From Streptomyces sp. NBC_00258 (GTDB lineage: Bacteria > Actinomycetota > Actinomycetes > Streptomycetales > Streptomycetaceae): a stretch of DNA of 64,000 nucleotides. The stretch covers positions 6,696,001 through 6,760,000 of the forward strand of contig NZ_CP108081.1 of NCBI RefSeq assembly GCF_036182465.1, written 5' to 3'. A model generated the notes under the pieces. It was given only the letters and a program-made list of their open reading frames with translations. It was not told the origin of the DNA and did not search any database. Shown one piece after another: positions 7,870-16,405 of this stretch. Every line of letters starts with the position of its first letter. The stretch's first letter is position 1. The position numbers were made by a program, and so were the translations under genes.

Positions 7870-8201
7870 CCACCCCTCCCGACGACCGCTCCTTCCGCCG
7901 AGAAATGGCCACCGCGTACCGCTCCGGCTGGCACTTCATCGACCTGGCCACTGCTGTCCCCCACAGCGGTGACTCGTTGATGGTGACGGTGTTCGGGGAG
8001 CCGGTCGTGGTGACCCGGGACGATGACGACGACCTGCGGGCGTATCGGTGTCTGCGACGGCCTCGGGGGGCGCCGCAGCCGGTACGGTGCGCCATTCGGT
8101 ACGGAATGATCTTTGTGAACCTCGACCAGCGCGACCACCGACTGGACGAGCCGGAAGCCCCGGACGTACGAGCCATCTCAGCCACCCCCCGCAGTGCCTG
8201 A
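7866..8201 (+). CDS. Small Rieske-like protein lacking iron-sulfur ligands
   Basis: A 111-residue protein that starts inside the stop codon of the DSGWT peptide frame (ATGA), so translation is coupled. The segment RREMATAYRSGWHFIDLATA...GDSLMVTVFGEPVVVTRDDDDDLRAY closely follows the opening of Rieske ring-hydroxylating oxygenase alpha subunits. The ligand motifs are gone: the usual C-x-H-R-G is CLRRPRG, the second C-x-x-H loop is missing, and the sequence runs straight to YGMIFVNLDQ, which in true oxygenases comes after that loop. It therefore should not bind a 2Fe-2S cluster and lacks the catalytic domain. It might bind the peptide or a regulator, but that is inference. A perfect terminator follows. 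Confidence 0.6.
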   Translation: MTTPPDDRSFRREMATAYRSGWHFIDLATAVPHSGDSLMVTVFGEPVVVTRDDDDDLRAYRCLRRPRGAPQPVRCAIRYGMIFVNLDQRDHRLDEPEAPDVRAISATPRSA

Positions 8202-8244
8202 CGCGATTCCCCCGTCGTTGTAAATCGCTCAGGCGCTTCCCCCC

Positions 8245-8285
8245 GCAGCGGCGTCACCGTGACCTGAACACGGTGACGCCGCTGC
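8245..8285. terminator. Perfect hairpin terminator between convergent genes
   Basis: GCAGCGGCGTCACCGTG and its exact reverse complement are separated by a 7-base loop (ACCTGAA) and followed by AGTTT. It lies between the rightward Rieske-like gene and the leftward PPOX gene. Confidence 0.85.
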
Positions 8286-8403
8286 AGTTTCCAGGCATAT
8301 TTCAGGTCATCCACCGGTTTCCACAAGGGCTGAAACCAGCCTGGTACCCGACTGGTGTCCCGCTGAGCGCCCGCCTCGCACCGGTTTCACGTCAGTCGTC
8401 CTG

Positions 8404-8817
8404 TCAGCCGTGCCCCAACGCCGACGTCAGGGCGATCTCGACGACCACCCGGGACGGGTTGGGGGACGGGGTCCGGCCGTAGCGCTCGGCGTACCGCCGT
8501 TCCGCCTCCGCGACCCGCGCGGGATCGGTGGAAACCGTCGCACGCCCCTCCAGCGTCGCCCACCGTCGCCCTTCCACCTGGCAGACCGCGACCGGGATGC
8601 CGTCGGGCCCGCCGGCCAGCACGTTCCGCACCTTCGTGCTGGACTTGTTCGCGATCACCCGAGCGAGACCGGCCTCCGGATCGTATGTAACCCCGACGGG
8701 CACCACATGCGGCGTGCCGTCGGGGCGGAGGGTGGTCAGGGTGCACAGGTGACGTTCCCGCCAGAAACCGAGGTACGAGTCGTCGGGATCGCGCGGGTTC
8801 ACGGGGTACGAGGCCAT
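8404..8817 (-). CDS. Pyridoxamine 5'-phosphate oxidase-fold (PPOX, F420/FMN) protein
   Basis: A 137-residue single-domain split-barrel protein: LGFWRERHLCTLTTLRPDGTPHVVPVGVTYDP, then VIANKSSTKVRNVLAGG, GRRWATLEGRATVS and a C-terminal PSRVVVEI strand. This matches the actinobacterial Rv1155-like subgroup, which binds F420 or FMN and reduces small substrates. The specific cofactor cannot be decided from the sequence. A TAAGTT hexamer 7 nt upstream of the ATG (8825-8830, plus strand) suggests a leaderless transcript. Its promoter is back to back with the HspR-type operator and promoter of clpB. Confidence 0.8.
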   Translation of the reverse strand: MASYPVNPRDPDDSYLGFWRERHLCTLTTLRPDGTPHVVPVGVTYDPEAGLARVIANKSSTKVRNVLAGGPDGIPVAVCQVEGRRWATLEGRATVSTDPARVAEAERRYAERYGRTPSPNPSRVVVEIALTSALGHG

Positions 8818-8854
8818 GGACCGGAACTTAGCCGCTGCCCCTCGCCCGCACCTC

Positions 8855-8875
8855 CTTGAGCGGAATAGACTCAAC
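8855..8875. promoter_or_regulatory. HspR-type (HAIR) operator upstream of clpB
   Basis: CTTGAGC-GGAATAG-ACTCAAC is a 7-7-7 inverted repeat that differs from the known HspR-associated inverted repeat (CTTGAGT-N7-ACTCAAG) at two edge positions. It lies 75 bp before the clpB start. HspR is known to repress dnaK and clpB operons in Streptomyces, so heat-shock control of clpB is expected. Confidence 0.85.
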
Positions 8876-8949
8876 TTTGTGTACGTTGGTTGGGTCAGGC
8901 CGACCTGGAGCACGCGTATGTGCAGGAGCACGAGGAGGAGAACGGACAC

Positions 8950-11553
8950 GTGGACGCCGAGCTGACCAACAGGAGCCGGGACGCGATCAACGCGGCCAGC
9001 AACCGGGCCGTGACCGGGGGTCACGCCGATCTCACCCCCGCGCACCTCCTCCTCGCGCTGCTTGAGGGGCAGGAGAACGAGAACATCACCGACCTGCTGG
9101 CCGCCGTCGAGGCCGACCAGGCCGGCGTACGGACCGGCGCGGAGCGCGTACTGAGCGCGTTGCCCAGCGTGACGGGCTCCACCGTCGCCCCGCCGCAGCC
9201 CAACCGTGAACTGCTCGCCGTCATCGCCGACGCCTCCGAGCGCGCCAGGGAACTGGGCGACGAGTACCTCTCCACCGAGCACCTGCTCATCGGGATCGCC
9301 GCGAAGGGCGGCCAGAGCGGGGACGTACTCTCCCAGCAGGGAGCCAGTGCGAAAAAGCTCCTGGAGGCCTTTCAGAAGAGCAGGGGAGGGCGCCGGGTGA
9401 CCACCCCGGATCCCGAGGGCCAGTACAAGGCACTCGAAAAGTTCGGTACGGACTTCACCGCGGCCGCGCGTGAGGGGAAGCTCGACCCCGTCATCGGCCG
9501 TGACCAGGAGATTCGCCGGGTCGTCCAGGTGCTGTCCCGGCGCACCAAGAACAACCCCGTCCTCATCGGCGAGCCCGGCGTCGGCAAGACCGCCGTCGTC
9601 GAGGGGCTCGCGCAGCGGATCGTCAAGGGCGATGTGCCCGAGTCCCTCAAGAACAAGCGGCTCGTCTCGCTCGACCTGGGCGCGATGGTGGCCGGCGCCA
9701 AGTACCGCGGTGAGTTCGAGGAGCGCCTGAAGACGGTCCTGGCCGAGATCAAGGACTCGGACGGGCAGATCATCACGTTCATCGACGAGCTGCACACCGT
9801 CGTGGGCGCGGGCGCCGGCGGCGACTCCTCCATGGACGCCGGCAACATGCTGAAGCCGATGCTCGCCCGCGGTGAGCTGCGCATGGTCGGTGCGACGACC
9901 CTGGACGAGTACCGCGAGCGGATCGAGAAGGACCCCGCCCTGGAGCGCCGGTTCCAGCAGGTGCTGGTCGCCGAGCCGACCGTCGAGGACACCATCGCGA
10001 TCCTGCGCGGACTCAAGGGGCGGTACGAGGCCCACCACAAGGTCGTCATCGCGGACAGCGCGCTCGTCGCCGCCGCGACCCTCTCCGACCGGTACATCAC
10101 CTCCCGCTTCCTGCCCGACAAGGCCATCGACCTCGTCGACGAGTCCGCGTCCCGGCTGCGGATGGAGATCGACTCGTCCCCCGTCGAGATCGACGAACTC
10201 CAGCGGGCCGTCGACCGGCTCCGCATGGAGGAACTCGCGCTCGACAAGGAGACCGACCCCGCCTCCAAGCAGCGCCTGGAGAAGCTGCGCCGCGACCTCG
10301 CCGACAAGGAGGAGGAGCTGCGCGGCCTCACCGCCCGCTGGGAGAAGGAGAAGCAGTCCCTCAACCGCGTCGGTGAGCTGAAGGAGAAGCTCGACGAACT
10401 GCGCGGCCAGGCCGAACGGGCCCAGCGCGACGGCGACTTCGACACCGCCTCCAAGCTGCTGTACGGCGAGATCCCCACCCTGGAAAGGGACTTGGAGGAA
10501 GCCTCCGAGGCCGAGGAGGAGGCCGCCAAGGGCACGATGGTGAAGGAGGAGGTCGGCCCGGACGACATCGCGGACGTGGTCGGCGCCTGGACCGGCATCC
10601 CCGCCGGACGTCTTCTCGAGGGCGAGACCCAGAAACTCCTGCGCATGGAGGAGGAGTTGGGCCGCAGGCTGATCGGCCAGACGGAGGCGGTTCAGGCGGT
10701 CTCGGACGCCGTACGCCGCACGCGCGCCGGCATCGCGGACCCTGACCGCCCGACCGGCTCGTTCCTCTTCCTCGGCCCCACCGGCGTCGGCAAGACCGAA
10801 CTCGCCAAGGCCCTCGCGGACTTCCTCTTCGACGACGAGCGGGCCATGATCCGCATCGACATGTCGGAGTACGGGGAGAAGCACAGCGTGGCCCGGCTGG
10901 TCGGCGCGCCGCCCGGTTACATCGGCTACGAGGAGGGCGGCCAGCTGACCGAGGCGGTCCGCCGCCGCCCGTACAGCGTCGTGCTCCTCGACGAGGTGGA
11001 GAAGGCGCACCCGGAGGTCTTCGACATCCTGCTCCAGGTGCTGGACGACGGCCGCCTGACGGACGGCCAGGGGCGGACGGTCGACTTCCGCAACACCATC
11101 CTGGTCCTCACCTCGAACCTCGGCAGCCAGTATCTGGTCGAGCCGCTGACCTCCGAGGAGGAGAAGAAGCAGCAGGTCCTGGAGGTCGTACGCGCTTCCT
11201 TCAAACCGGAGTTCCTCAACCGGCTCGACGACCTGGTGGTCTTCTCCGCGCTGAACAAGACGGAGCTGGAGCGGATCGCCAGGCTCCAGGTCGACCGGCT
11301 CGCGAAGCGGCTCGCCGAGCGGCGGCTGACCCTGGAGGTCACCGACGCCGCGCTGGCCTGGCTCGCCGACGAGGGCAACGACCCGGCGTACGGGGCGCGG
11401 CCGTTGCGGCGGCTCGTCCAGACCGCCATCGGTGACCGGCTCGCCAAGGAGATCCTCTCCGGCGAGATCAACGACGGCGACACGGTCCGCGTCGACGCGT
11501 TCGGCGACGGCCTGATCGTCGGCCCCGCGACGGCCTCCGGCAAGGAGCTGTAG
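8950..11553 (+). CDS. clpB: ATP-dependent disaggregase ClpB
   Basis: An 867-residue Hsp100 chaperone that, with DnaK, pulls polypeptides out of aggregates. In order it has a Clp-N repeat domain (to about residue 145), AAA-1 with Walker A GEPGVGKT near residue 207 and FIDELHTVVGAG as Walker B, the coiled-coil middle domain (about 400-530), AAA-2 with GPTGVGKT near residue 609 and VVLLDEVEKAHPEV, and the C-terminal small domain. The middle domain identifies ClpB rather than ClpC, and no ClpP-binding loop was noticed. The GTG at 8950 is chosen because AGGAGGAG lies 9 nt upstream. The open frame extends 20 codons further upstream without support. An HspR operator lies in front. A dispersed repeat follows the stop. 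Confidence 0.93.
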   Translation: MDAELTNRSRDAINAASNRAVTGGHADLTPAHLLLALLEGQENENITDLLAAVEADQAGVRTGAERVLSALPSVTGSTVAPPQPNRELLAVIADASERARELGDEYLSTEHLLIGIAAKGGQSGDVLSQQGASAKKLLEAFQKSRGGRRVTTPDPEGQYKALEKFGTDFTAAAREGKLDPVIGRDQEIRRVVQVLSRRTKNNPVLIGEPGVGKTAVVEGLAQRIVKGDVPESLKNKRLVSLDLGAMVAGAKYRGEFEERLKTVLAEIKDSDGQIITFIDELHTVVGAGAGGDSSMDAGNMLKPMLARGELRMVGATTLDEYRERIEKDPALERRFQQVLVAEPTVEDTIAILRGLKGRYEAHHKVVIADSALVAAATLSDRYITSRFLPDKAIDLVDESASRLRMEIDSSPVEIDELQRAVDRLRMEELALDKETDPASKQRLEKLRRDLADKEEELRGLTARWEKEKQSLNRVGELKEKLDELRGQAERAQRDGDFDTASKLLYGEIPTLERDLEEASEAEEEAAKGTMVKEEVGPDDIADVVGAWTGIPAGRLLEGETQKLLRMEEELGRRLIGQTEAVQAVSDAVRRTRAGIADPDRPTGSFLFLGPTGVGKTELAKALADFLFDDERAMIRIDMSEYGEKHSVARLVGAPPGYIGYEEGGQLTEAVRRRPYSVVLLDEVEKAHPEVFDILLQVLDDGRLTDGQGRTVDFRNTILVLTSNLGSQYLVEPLTSEEEKKQQVLEVVRASFKPEFLNRLDDLVVFSALNKTELERIARLQVDRLAKRLAERRLTLEVTDAALAWLADEGNDPAYGARPLRRLVQTAIGDRLAKEILSGEINDGDTVRVDAFGDGLIVGPATASGKEL

Positions 11554-11592
11554 GGGAGTTGCGGCCCGGCTTCAACTGCGGGCCCGGTGGGG

Positions 11593-11810
11593 GCTTGTCG
11601 CGCAGTTCCCCGCGCCCCTGAGGTGATTGGGGCCGAGCGTGGTGAGGCCGCGCGCCTGAAGGCGAAAGGCAGGGGCGCAGCCCCGCCTTTCAGGGGCGCG
11701 GGGAACTGCGCGCTCAGCCCAAACGAACCCGCACTCGGCACACCACGCAGAACCCCACCCAGGGGCGCGGGGCTGTGACATAGGCGGCTTCGCCGCGTGG
11801 GCGCGACTGG
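11593..11810. repeat. Cluster of dispersed intergenic repeats (family A)
   Basis: The space between convergent clpB and the DUF2617 gene holds three pieces of a repeat that recurs through the window. These are TCGCGCAGTTCCCCGCGCCC near 11599, the same in reverse orientation near 11691-11715, and a GGGGCTGTGACAT/CGCCGCGTGGGCGCGAC module near 11768-11808 that returns at 16520-16570. The first two pieces can pair with each other as a long hairpin. No gene is seen here. Confidence 0.75.
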
Positions 11811-11851
11811 CCCCCACCGGGCCGCACATCACCACCGGCCCCAGGACCCCC

Positions 11852-12370
11852 TCACGCCGGCGCAGCCACCCGCACGCCAACCCGCGTGCGGGTGGCCACA
11901 AGCTGCCCGTCCTGCGGATACGCATGCCAGGTGCGCCAGTGCACCTGCCCCTCGTGCCGCTGGGCGAGCATCGCCGTGAAGGCATGCGGGCTGCCGGGGA
12001 AGACCCCCGCCAGACCATTCGGATGGTCGGCCACCAGCGCGAGCAACTCCTGCGCGCGCCCCGCGAACGAGCCCCGCGACAAGGTCTCGACCCGCGCCGC
12101 GAACTCGTACTCCCAGTCGCCCACGCGCTTGGCGACGCCGAGCGGCAACGGCGTGCTGCTGCCCGGAATGCAGGCGACCGTCTCCGAACAGCTGCCCTTC
12201 TCCTCCTCCAATAGCACCTGGTGGGACGCCCCGAGCAGTCTCAACTGAAGCTTCGAACCCGAGAGTTCGAGATCGAGTGTGGCGAGCGCGGGCAGCGGTT
12301 CGCGACCGAGGGCCCAGGCGAGATCGGCCGCACGCGTGTCGGTGTAGGCGGTGTTGAGGGTCGTGAGCAT
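11852..12370 (-). CDS. DUF2617 family protein
   Basis: A 172-residue actinobacterial protein opening MLTTLNTAYTDTRAADLAWA, followed by LDLELSGSKLQLRLLGASHQ and ending in a strand pattern with HWRTWHAYPQDGQLVATRTR. This is the DUF2617 family, whose function is unknown. The start at 12370 has CGGAG 7 nt upstream. A second ATG six codons further upstream lacks such a site. No signal peptide or membrane segment is visible. It is convergent with clpB and lies downstream of the small Cys/Gly-rich membrane protein gene, with about 480 bp between them. Confidence 0.8.
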   Translation of the reverse strand: MLTTLNTAYTDTRAADLAWALGREPLPALATLDLELSGSKLQLRLLGASHQVLLEEEKGSCSETVACIPGSSTPLPLGVAKRVGDWEYEFAARVETLSRGSFAGRAQELLALVADHPNGLAGVFPGSPHAFTAMLAQRHEGQVHWRTWHAYPQDGQLVATRTRVGVRVAAPA

Positions 12371-12851
12371 GGGTCGGCTCCGCTGCACGCAAAAGGGTGG
12401 GGTTGGTGTCTGTGAAGGGTGACGGTGAGTCGGTCCGTCGCACCCCGGTCGGCGCCGGGCGGGGATTGGGCCCGGGCGGCCAGGTCAGAAGGATGTTCCG
12501 GGGTCTGCGTCGGCGATTACGAGGGAATCATGAACGGCGCGTCCGCCACAGCGTTTTTACCCAACTTCGTAGGGTTTCCATCCCCCCGAGGGCTCCACAG
12601 CTCAACTGTTCAAGCAAGAAGTGCGCCATTGGCTCACACGTGCGCCTTCACGCCCCCCGTCCTCTCAACGCCCCTCAACGTTCCTCAACGCTCTTCGGCA
12701 CCCGCCCGGCTCTCCTTGCGCGGCGAAGCGCCCGCCGGGAGACGAATCCCGGCACACGGCGAAGCGCCCGCCGGGAGGAGACTCCCGACGGACGCTCGTG
12801 GTGCCGGACGGCCCGGACGCGGTTCCCCGTCCGGAGCTCAGCTGCCCCGTG
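12371..12851. other. 480-bp intergenic region with short tandem and direct repeats
   Basis: No supportable gene. It holds three copies of a 10-bp CTCAACG-containing unit (about 12661-12690) and an exact 21-bp direct repeat at 12721-12741 and 12757-12777 that starts CGGCGAAGCGCCCGCCG. Each copy can form a small GC hairpin, so together they could end transcription of the Cys/Gly-rich gene read leftwards. The promoter of the DUF2617 gene should lie at the low-coordinate end. Confidence 0.5.
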
Positions 12852-13109
12852 TCAGCTGCCTCCGCCGCATCCGCCCCCACCGCCCCCGCCCCCGCAGGAC
12901 GACGACCCGCCTCCGCAGGACGAGCCCCCACTGCAGGAAGAACTCCCCGTCGAACAGCCGCCGCCCCCGCCCGAGCCTGAGCCCGAGCTGCCGGCCCACC
13001 AGCTGTGCCTGGACCGGCGCGAACGCCGCCTGCTGCCGCTCGTCGCGGCGGACACGAGTCCTATGACGACCAGTACGACGAACACCGCCAGGATGATGCC
13101 TACGATCAT
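12852..13109 (-). CDS. Small membrane-anchored Cys/Gly/Ser-rich protein
   Basis: An 85-residue protein: one hydrophobic segment (MIVGIILAVFVVLVVIGLVS), a basic stretch (SRRRSRRSRHSWW), then a low-complexity tail with cysteines spaced through Gly and Ser (CSTGSSSCSGG, SSCGGGSSSCGGG, final CGGGS). The ATG at 13109 has AGGAGG 8 nt upstream. The tail recalls small actinobacterial proteins with GG-rich Cys repeats that could bind metal or anchor to the membrane, but no function is known. An antisense open frame over this region is only a proline-rich mirror image of the Gly/Cys repeat. Confidence 0.65.
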   Translation of the reverse strand: MIVGIILAVFVVLVVIGLVSAATSGSRRRSRRSRHSWWAGSSGSGSGGGGGCSTGSSSCSGGSSCGGGSSSCGGGGGGGGCGGGS

Positions 13110-13294
13110 GGCGCCACCCTCCTTCCGTTCCCCCGAAGCGGCCCCCCGTGGGCTCTGCTTCTTGCCTGTGCTTCTGTGTTTTTGTGCCTGTTCCTCTTGC
13201 TGCTTCCCTGCGTGTGCTTCTTGTGTGAAAGGGGGATGCCCCCGCGCCTCACGGACCAAAGCAGAGTTGAGCAACTCCAGAGGTTGAGCGCAGG

Positions 13295-14512
13295 ATGACG
13301 GTCATGACCTCCAGCGCACGCCGCCCGCTCCTCAATCGCCGCCTCGCAGAGTTCGGCACGACGATCTTCGCCGAGATGTCGGCCCTGGCCCTCAGTACCG
13401 GCTCGATCAACCTCGGCCAGGGCTTCCCCGACACGGACGGCCCCGAGGAGATCCGCGAGGCCGCGGTGCGGGCGCTGCGCGACGGCCGCGGCAACCAGTA
13501 CCCGCCGGGCCCGGGCGTGCCCGAGCTGCGCACCGCGATCACCGCGCACCAGGAGCGCCGCTACGGCCTCACGTTCGACCCGGACACCGAGGTCCTGGTC
13601 ACGGCGGGCGCCACGGAGGCCATCGCCGCGGCCCTGCTGGCCCTCCTCGAACCGGGCGACGAGGTGATCGCCCTGGAGCCGTACTACGACTCGTACGCCG
13701 CGTGCATCGCGATGGCGGGCGGTACGCGCGTACCGGTCACCCTGCGCCCGCACGAGGACACCCACGACGGGGTCGTGCACCGGCGCTTCCGCCTGGACCT
13801 GGACGAGCTGCGCGACGCGGTCACGGACAACACCCGGCTGCTGCTGATCAACACCCCGCACAACCCGACCGGCACGGTCCTCACCCGCGAGGAGCTCACC
13901 GCGATCGCCGAGCTGGCCGTCGAGCGGGACCTGCTGGTCGTCACCGACGAGGTGTACGAGCACCTGGTCTTCGACGAGGCCGAGCACATCCCGCTCGCGA
14001 CGCTGCCCGGCATGCGCGGACGCACGGTCACCATCGGGAGCGCGGGCAAGAGTTTCTCGTTCACCGGCTGGAAGGTCGGCTGGGTGACGGCCTCGCCGGA
14101 CCTGGTGGCGGCGGTCCGCTCGGCCAAGCAGTTCCTGACGTACGTGGCCTCGGGGCCCTTCCAGTACGCGGTCGCCGAGGCGCTGGCGCTGCCCGACACG
14201 TACTTCGAGGCGTTCCGCGCGGACATGCGGGCCAAGCGGGATCTGCTCGGCGCGGGGCTCGCGGAGGCGGGCTTCGAGGTGTTCAGGCCGGCCGGGACGT
14301 ACTTCATCACCACCGACATCCGGCCGCTCGGCGAGAGCGACGGGTTCGCGTTCTGCCGTGCGCTGCCCGAGCGAGCGGGCGTGGTCGCCATCCCGAACGC
14401 CGTCTTCTACGACCACCGCGACGCCGGGGCGCCCTTCGTCCGCTTCGCCTTCTGCAAGCAGACGTCCGTCCTGGAGGAGGCGGTGAAGCGCCTCAAGACG
14501 CTCGCCGGCTGA
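13295..14512 (+). CDS. Class I/II pyridoxal-phosphate aminotransferase
   Basis: A 405-residue fold-type I aminotransferase. Landmarks are INLGQGFPDTDGP near the N-terminus, YPPGPGVPELRTAI, VTAGATEAIAAALLALLEPGDEV, NTPHNPTG, VTDEVYEHLVFD (PLP-pyridine Asp), and SAGKSFSFTGWKVGW with the Schiff-base lysine. The pattern is closest to the DapC-like and kynurenine/methionine aminotransferase group. The sequence alone does not separate N-succinyldiaminopimelate transaminase from glutamine or kynurenine transaminase. Start at ATG 13295; a second ATG at 13304 is possible. The gene stands alone, with a mannosyltransferase gene about 120 bp further on. Confidence 0.85.
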   Translation: MTVMTSSARRPLLNRRLAEFGTTIFAEMSALALSTGSINLGQGFPDTDGPEEIREAAVRALRDGRGNQYPPGPGVPELRTAITAHQERRYGLTFDPDTEVLVTAGATEAIAAALLALLEPGDEVIALEPYYDSYAACIAMAGGTRVPVTLRPHEDTHDGVVHRRFRLDLDELRDAVTDNTRLLLINTPHNPTGTVLTREELTAIAELAVERDLLVVTDEVYEHLVFDEAEHIPLATLPGMRGRTVTIGSAGKSFSFTGWKVGWVTASPDLVAAVRSAKQFLTYVASGPFQYAVAEALALPDTYFEAFRADMRAKRDLLGAGLAEAGFEVFRPAGTYFITTDIRPLGESDGFAFCRALPERAGVVAIPNAVFYDHRDAGAPFVRFAFCKQTSVLEEAVKRLKTLAG

Positions 14513-14632
14513 TGCGTCGGCGCCCCGGCACTGTCACGGTGACGCGCCGGAACGACGGAGAAGCGGGGGAATTCGCACTCTCCCAGCCGCGCGTTGCTCG
14601 CAAATGATACGAATTGCCAGCAATCTTCGGGT

Positions 14633-15832
14633 GTGACCCAAGCAAGTACCCTCGCACCCGCGTCCCCCGCCGTCACGGAGTCCGCCACCGAGGGCCGTGC
14701 CCGTCCGTACCCGCCCCTGGCGGCGTCGATGGGTACCGCCCTCGGGCTGTTCGCCGCCGCCCGGCTGCTGGGCGCCGCCGCGGTGGCCATGACCGCCTGG
14801 GCGACCGGCGGGCACCCGGTACTCCTGCTCGGCCGGTCCTGGGACTCCATCTGGTATCTGCGGATCGCAGGCGACGGCTACGGGCGCAGCCTGCACTTCC
14901 GCCCCACCGTCGTCCACAGCGACCTGGCGTTCTTCCCGCTCTACCCCGGGCTGCTGCGGGCCGTCACCGAGCTGACCCCGCTCAGCGGCCCCGGCGCCGG
15001 GCTGCTGATCTCGTGGACGGCCGCAGCGGTCGCCGCCTGCGGGATCTACGCGATCGGCGCCCGGCTGCACGACCGCGCGGTCGCCACCGCCCTGGTCCTC
15101 CTGTGGGGCCTGCTGCCGCACTCGGTCGTGCTGTCGATGGCGTACACGGAACCGGTCCTCACCGCCTTCGCCGCCTGGTCGCTGTACGCCGTCCTCACCG
15201 GCCGCTGGGTGTGGGCGGGCGCCCTCGCGGCCTGCGCGGGGCTGGCCCGGCCGAACGGCTTCGCCGTGGCGGCGGCCGTGCTCGCGGCGGCGGCGTACGA
15301 GATCTTCAGGCGGCGCGGAAAGGTTTCCCACAGGCTGTGGACGGGCGCGGCGCTCGCACCGCTCGGGTGGGCGGCGTTCTTCCTGTGGGTCGGGCGGCGC
15401 AAGGGCGATCTGCTCGGCGGGTACTTCGAGGTGCAGCGGCTGTGGGGCTCACGCTTCGACTTCGGCCTCGGCGCACTGCGCTTCGTCAAGCATCTGCTGC
15501 TGCACGGCGACCGGCTGGTCTTCCCCATGTCGATGGTGATCGTGGCGGCCGGCCTGCTGCTGTACGGGCTGCTGATCGCCGACCGCGCGCCCCTGCCGCT
15601 GCTGGTCTACGCGGGCGCGCTGCTGCTCGTCGCGGTCGGCGGCGCCGGCTTCTTCGAGTGCAAGCCGCGGTTCCTGCTGCCGGCGTTCCCGCTGCTGCTG
15701 CCGCTGGCGTGCGCGCTGGTACGGACGGCGAGAGCCCGGCCGTGGCACGCGACCCTGGTGGTCGGCGCCCTGGCCGGGCTCTCGTTCGCGTACGGGGCGT
15801 ACCTCGTCGTGCTCGCCCACAAGCCGCTGTGA
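14633..15832 (+). CDS. Polytopic membrane mannosyltransferase (PIG-V-like)
   Basis: About 399 residues with roughly nine to ten hydrophobic segments. Near the first loop it has SWDSIWYLRIAGDGYG and, after a further loop, DLAFFPLYPGLLRAVTEL, the arrangement of the WD-x-x-x-Y and F-x-P-x-Y-P motifs in actinobacterial PIG-V/GT-C mannosyltransferases that use polyprenyl-phosphate-linked sugars at the outer membrane face. Further signatures are YTEPVLTAFAAWSLYAVLTG and AGLARPNGF. The GTG at 14633 is chosen: CAATCT lies 6 nt upstream, fitting a leaderless start. A TTG at 14594 is the longest option. The acceptor is unknown. Confidence 0.75.
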   Translation: MTQASTLAPASPAVTESATEGRARPYPPLAASMGTALGLFAAARLLGAAAVAMTAWATGGHPVLLLGRSWDSIWYLRIAGDGYGRSLHFRPTVVHSDLAFFPLYPGLLRAVTELTPLSGPGAGLLISWTAAAVAACGIYAIGARLHDRAVATALVLLWGLLPHSVVLSMAYTEPVLTAFAAWSLYAVLTGRWVWAGALAACAGLARPNGFAVAAAVLAAAAYEIFRRRGKVSHRLWTGAALAPLGWAAFFLWVGRRKGDLLGGYFEVQRLWGSRFDFGLGALRFVKHLLLHGDRLVFPMSMVIVAAGLLLYGLLIADRAPLPLLVYAGALLLVAVGGAGFFECKPRFLLPAFPLLLPLACALVRTARARPWHATLVVGALAGLSFAYGAYLVVLAHKPL

Positions 15833-15877
15833 GCCGCCGCGAGGCCGTGGCCCGCGGGACTCGTGCCGGAGTGAGGC

Positions 15878-16405
15878 CTACTCGTCCTCTTCGGGCTTGT
15901 CGGCCTCGTCGATCTCCTGCTCCAGGCCGAGCTGCTCGACGAGCCACTTGTCGAACTCGATGGCGGCCCGCACCCAGCTGACCGTGGAGGACACGAAGTG
16001 CTCCAGGCTGACGCCGGTGCCGATCAGCATCTGAGCCTCGCCGATCAGGCGGACGGTGCCGTCGTCGTGCGTGTGGCTGTAGACCTTCGGCCAGAGCGTG
16101 CGCCGGTTCCAGTCGTCGATGGACTCGAGAAGCTGGGGCTTCTCGTCGATCTGGTGCGGCCGGTCGTAGAACGTCCGAACCGAGAAGACCTGCTGGTCAC
16201 CTTCACCGCGGAACATGAAATACGTGCGGAACTGCTCCCACGGCGCCGCGAGGTCACCCTCGTCGTCGACGACATACTTCAGCTCCATTTGGTCCAGGAG
16301 CTGCTTCACAAGGTCCTGATCAGGGACGACGGGGCCCGCCGGTCCGCCGGGGTTCGGCTCGGGCTGGCCCCCGAAGTTCGGAATCGAGGACGGGTCGATA
16401 GACAT
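15878..16405 (-). CDS. YbjN domain-containing protein
   Basis: A 175-residue acidic protein: Pro-rich N-terminus (NFGGQPEPNPGGPAGP), then VKQLLDQMELKYVVDDEGDLAAPW...TYFMFRGEGDQQVFSVRTFYDR and a late VRAAIEFDKWLVEQLGLEQEID helix, matching the YbjN family. YbjN proteins have a type III secretion chaperone-like fold. In E. coli one member affects stress responses, but the actinobacterial role is unknown. An AGGAG lies about 10 nt upstream of the ATG. The gene is convergent with the mannosyltransferase gene. Confidence 0.75.
   Translation of the reverse strand: MSIDPSSIPNFGGQPEPNPGGPAGPVVPDQDLVKQLLDQMELKYVVDDEGDLAAPWEQFRTYFMFRGEGDQQVFSVRTFYDRPHQIDEKPQLLESIDDWNRRTLWPKVYSHTHDDGTVRLIGEAQMLIGTGVSLEHFVSSTVSWVRAAIEFDKWLVEQLGLEQEIDEADKPEEDE

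Noticed and set aside
7610..7972. A single 120-residue protein read straight from the signal peptide
   Set aside because: After the signal peptide this frame becomes Arg/Pro-rich shadow sequence and runs into the Rieske-like gene. The repeat codons show synonymous drift only in the other frame.
8404..11010. An 868-codon leftward open frame across clpB
   Set aside because: It is a shadow of clpB on the other strand. Only the last 137 codons (PPOX gene) have a homologue-like sequence and a plausible start at 8817.
12397..13287. A 296-codon rightward frame with long proline runs
   Set aside because: It is the antisense image of the Gly/Cys-rich membrane protein. The leftward gene has an AGGAGG site and a real membrane helix.
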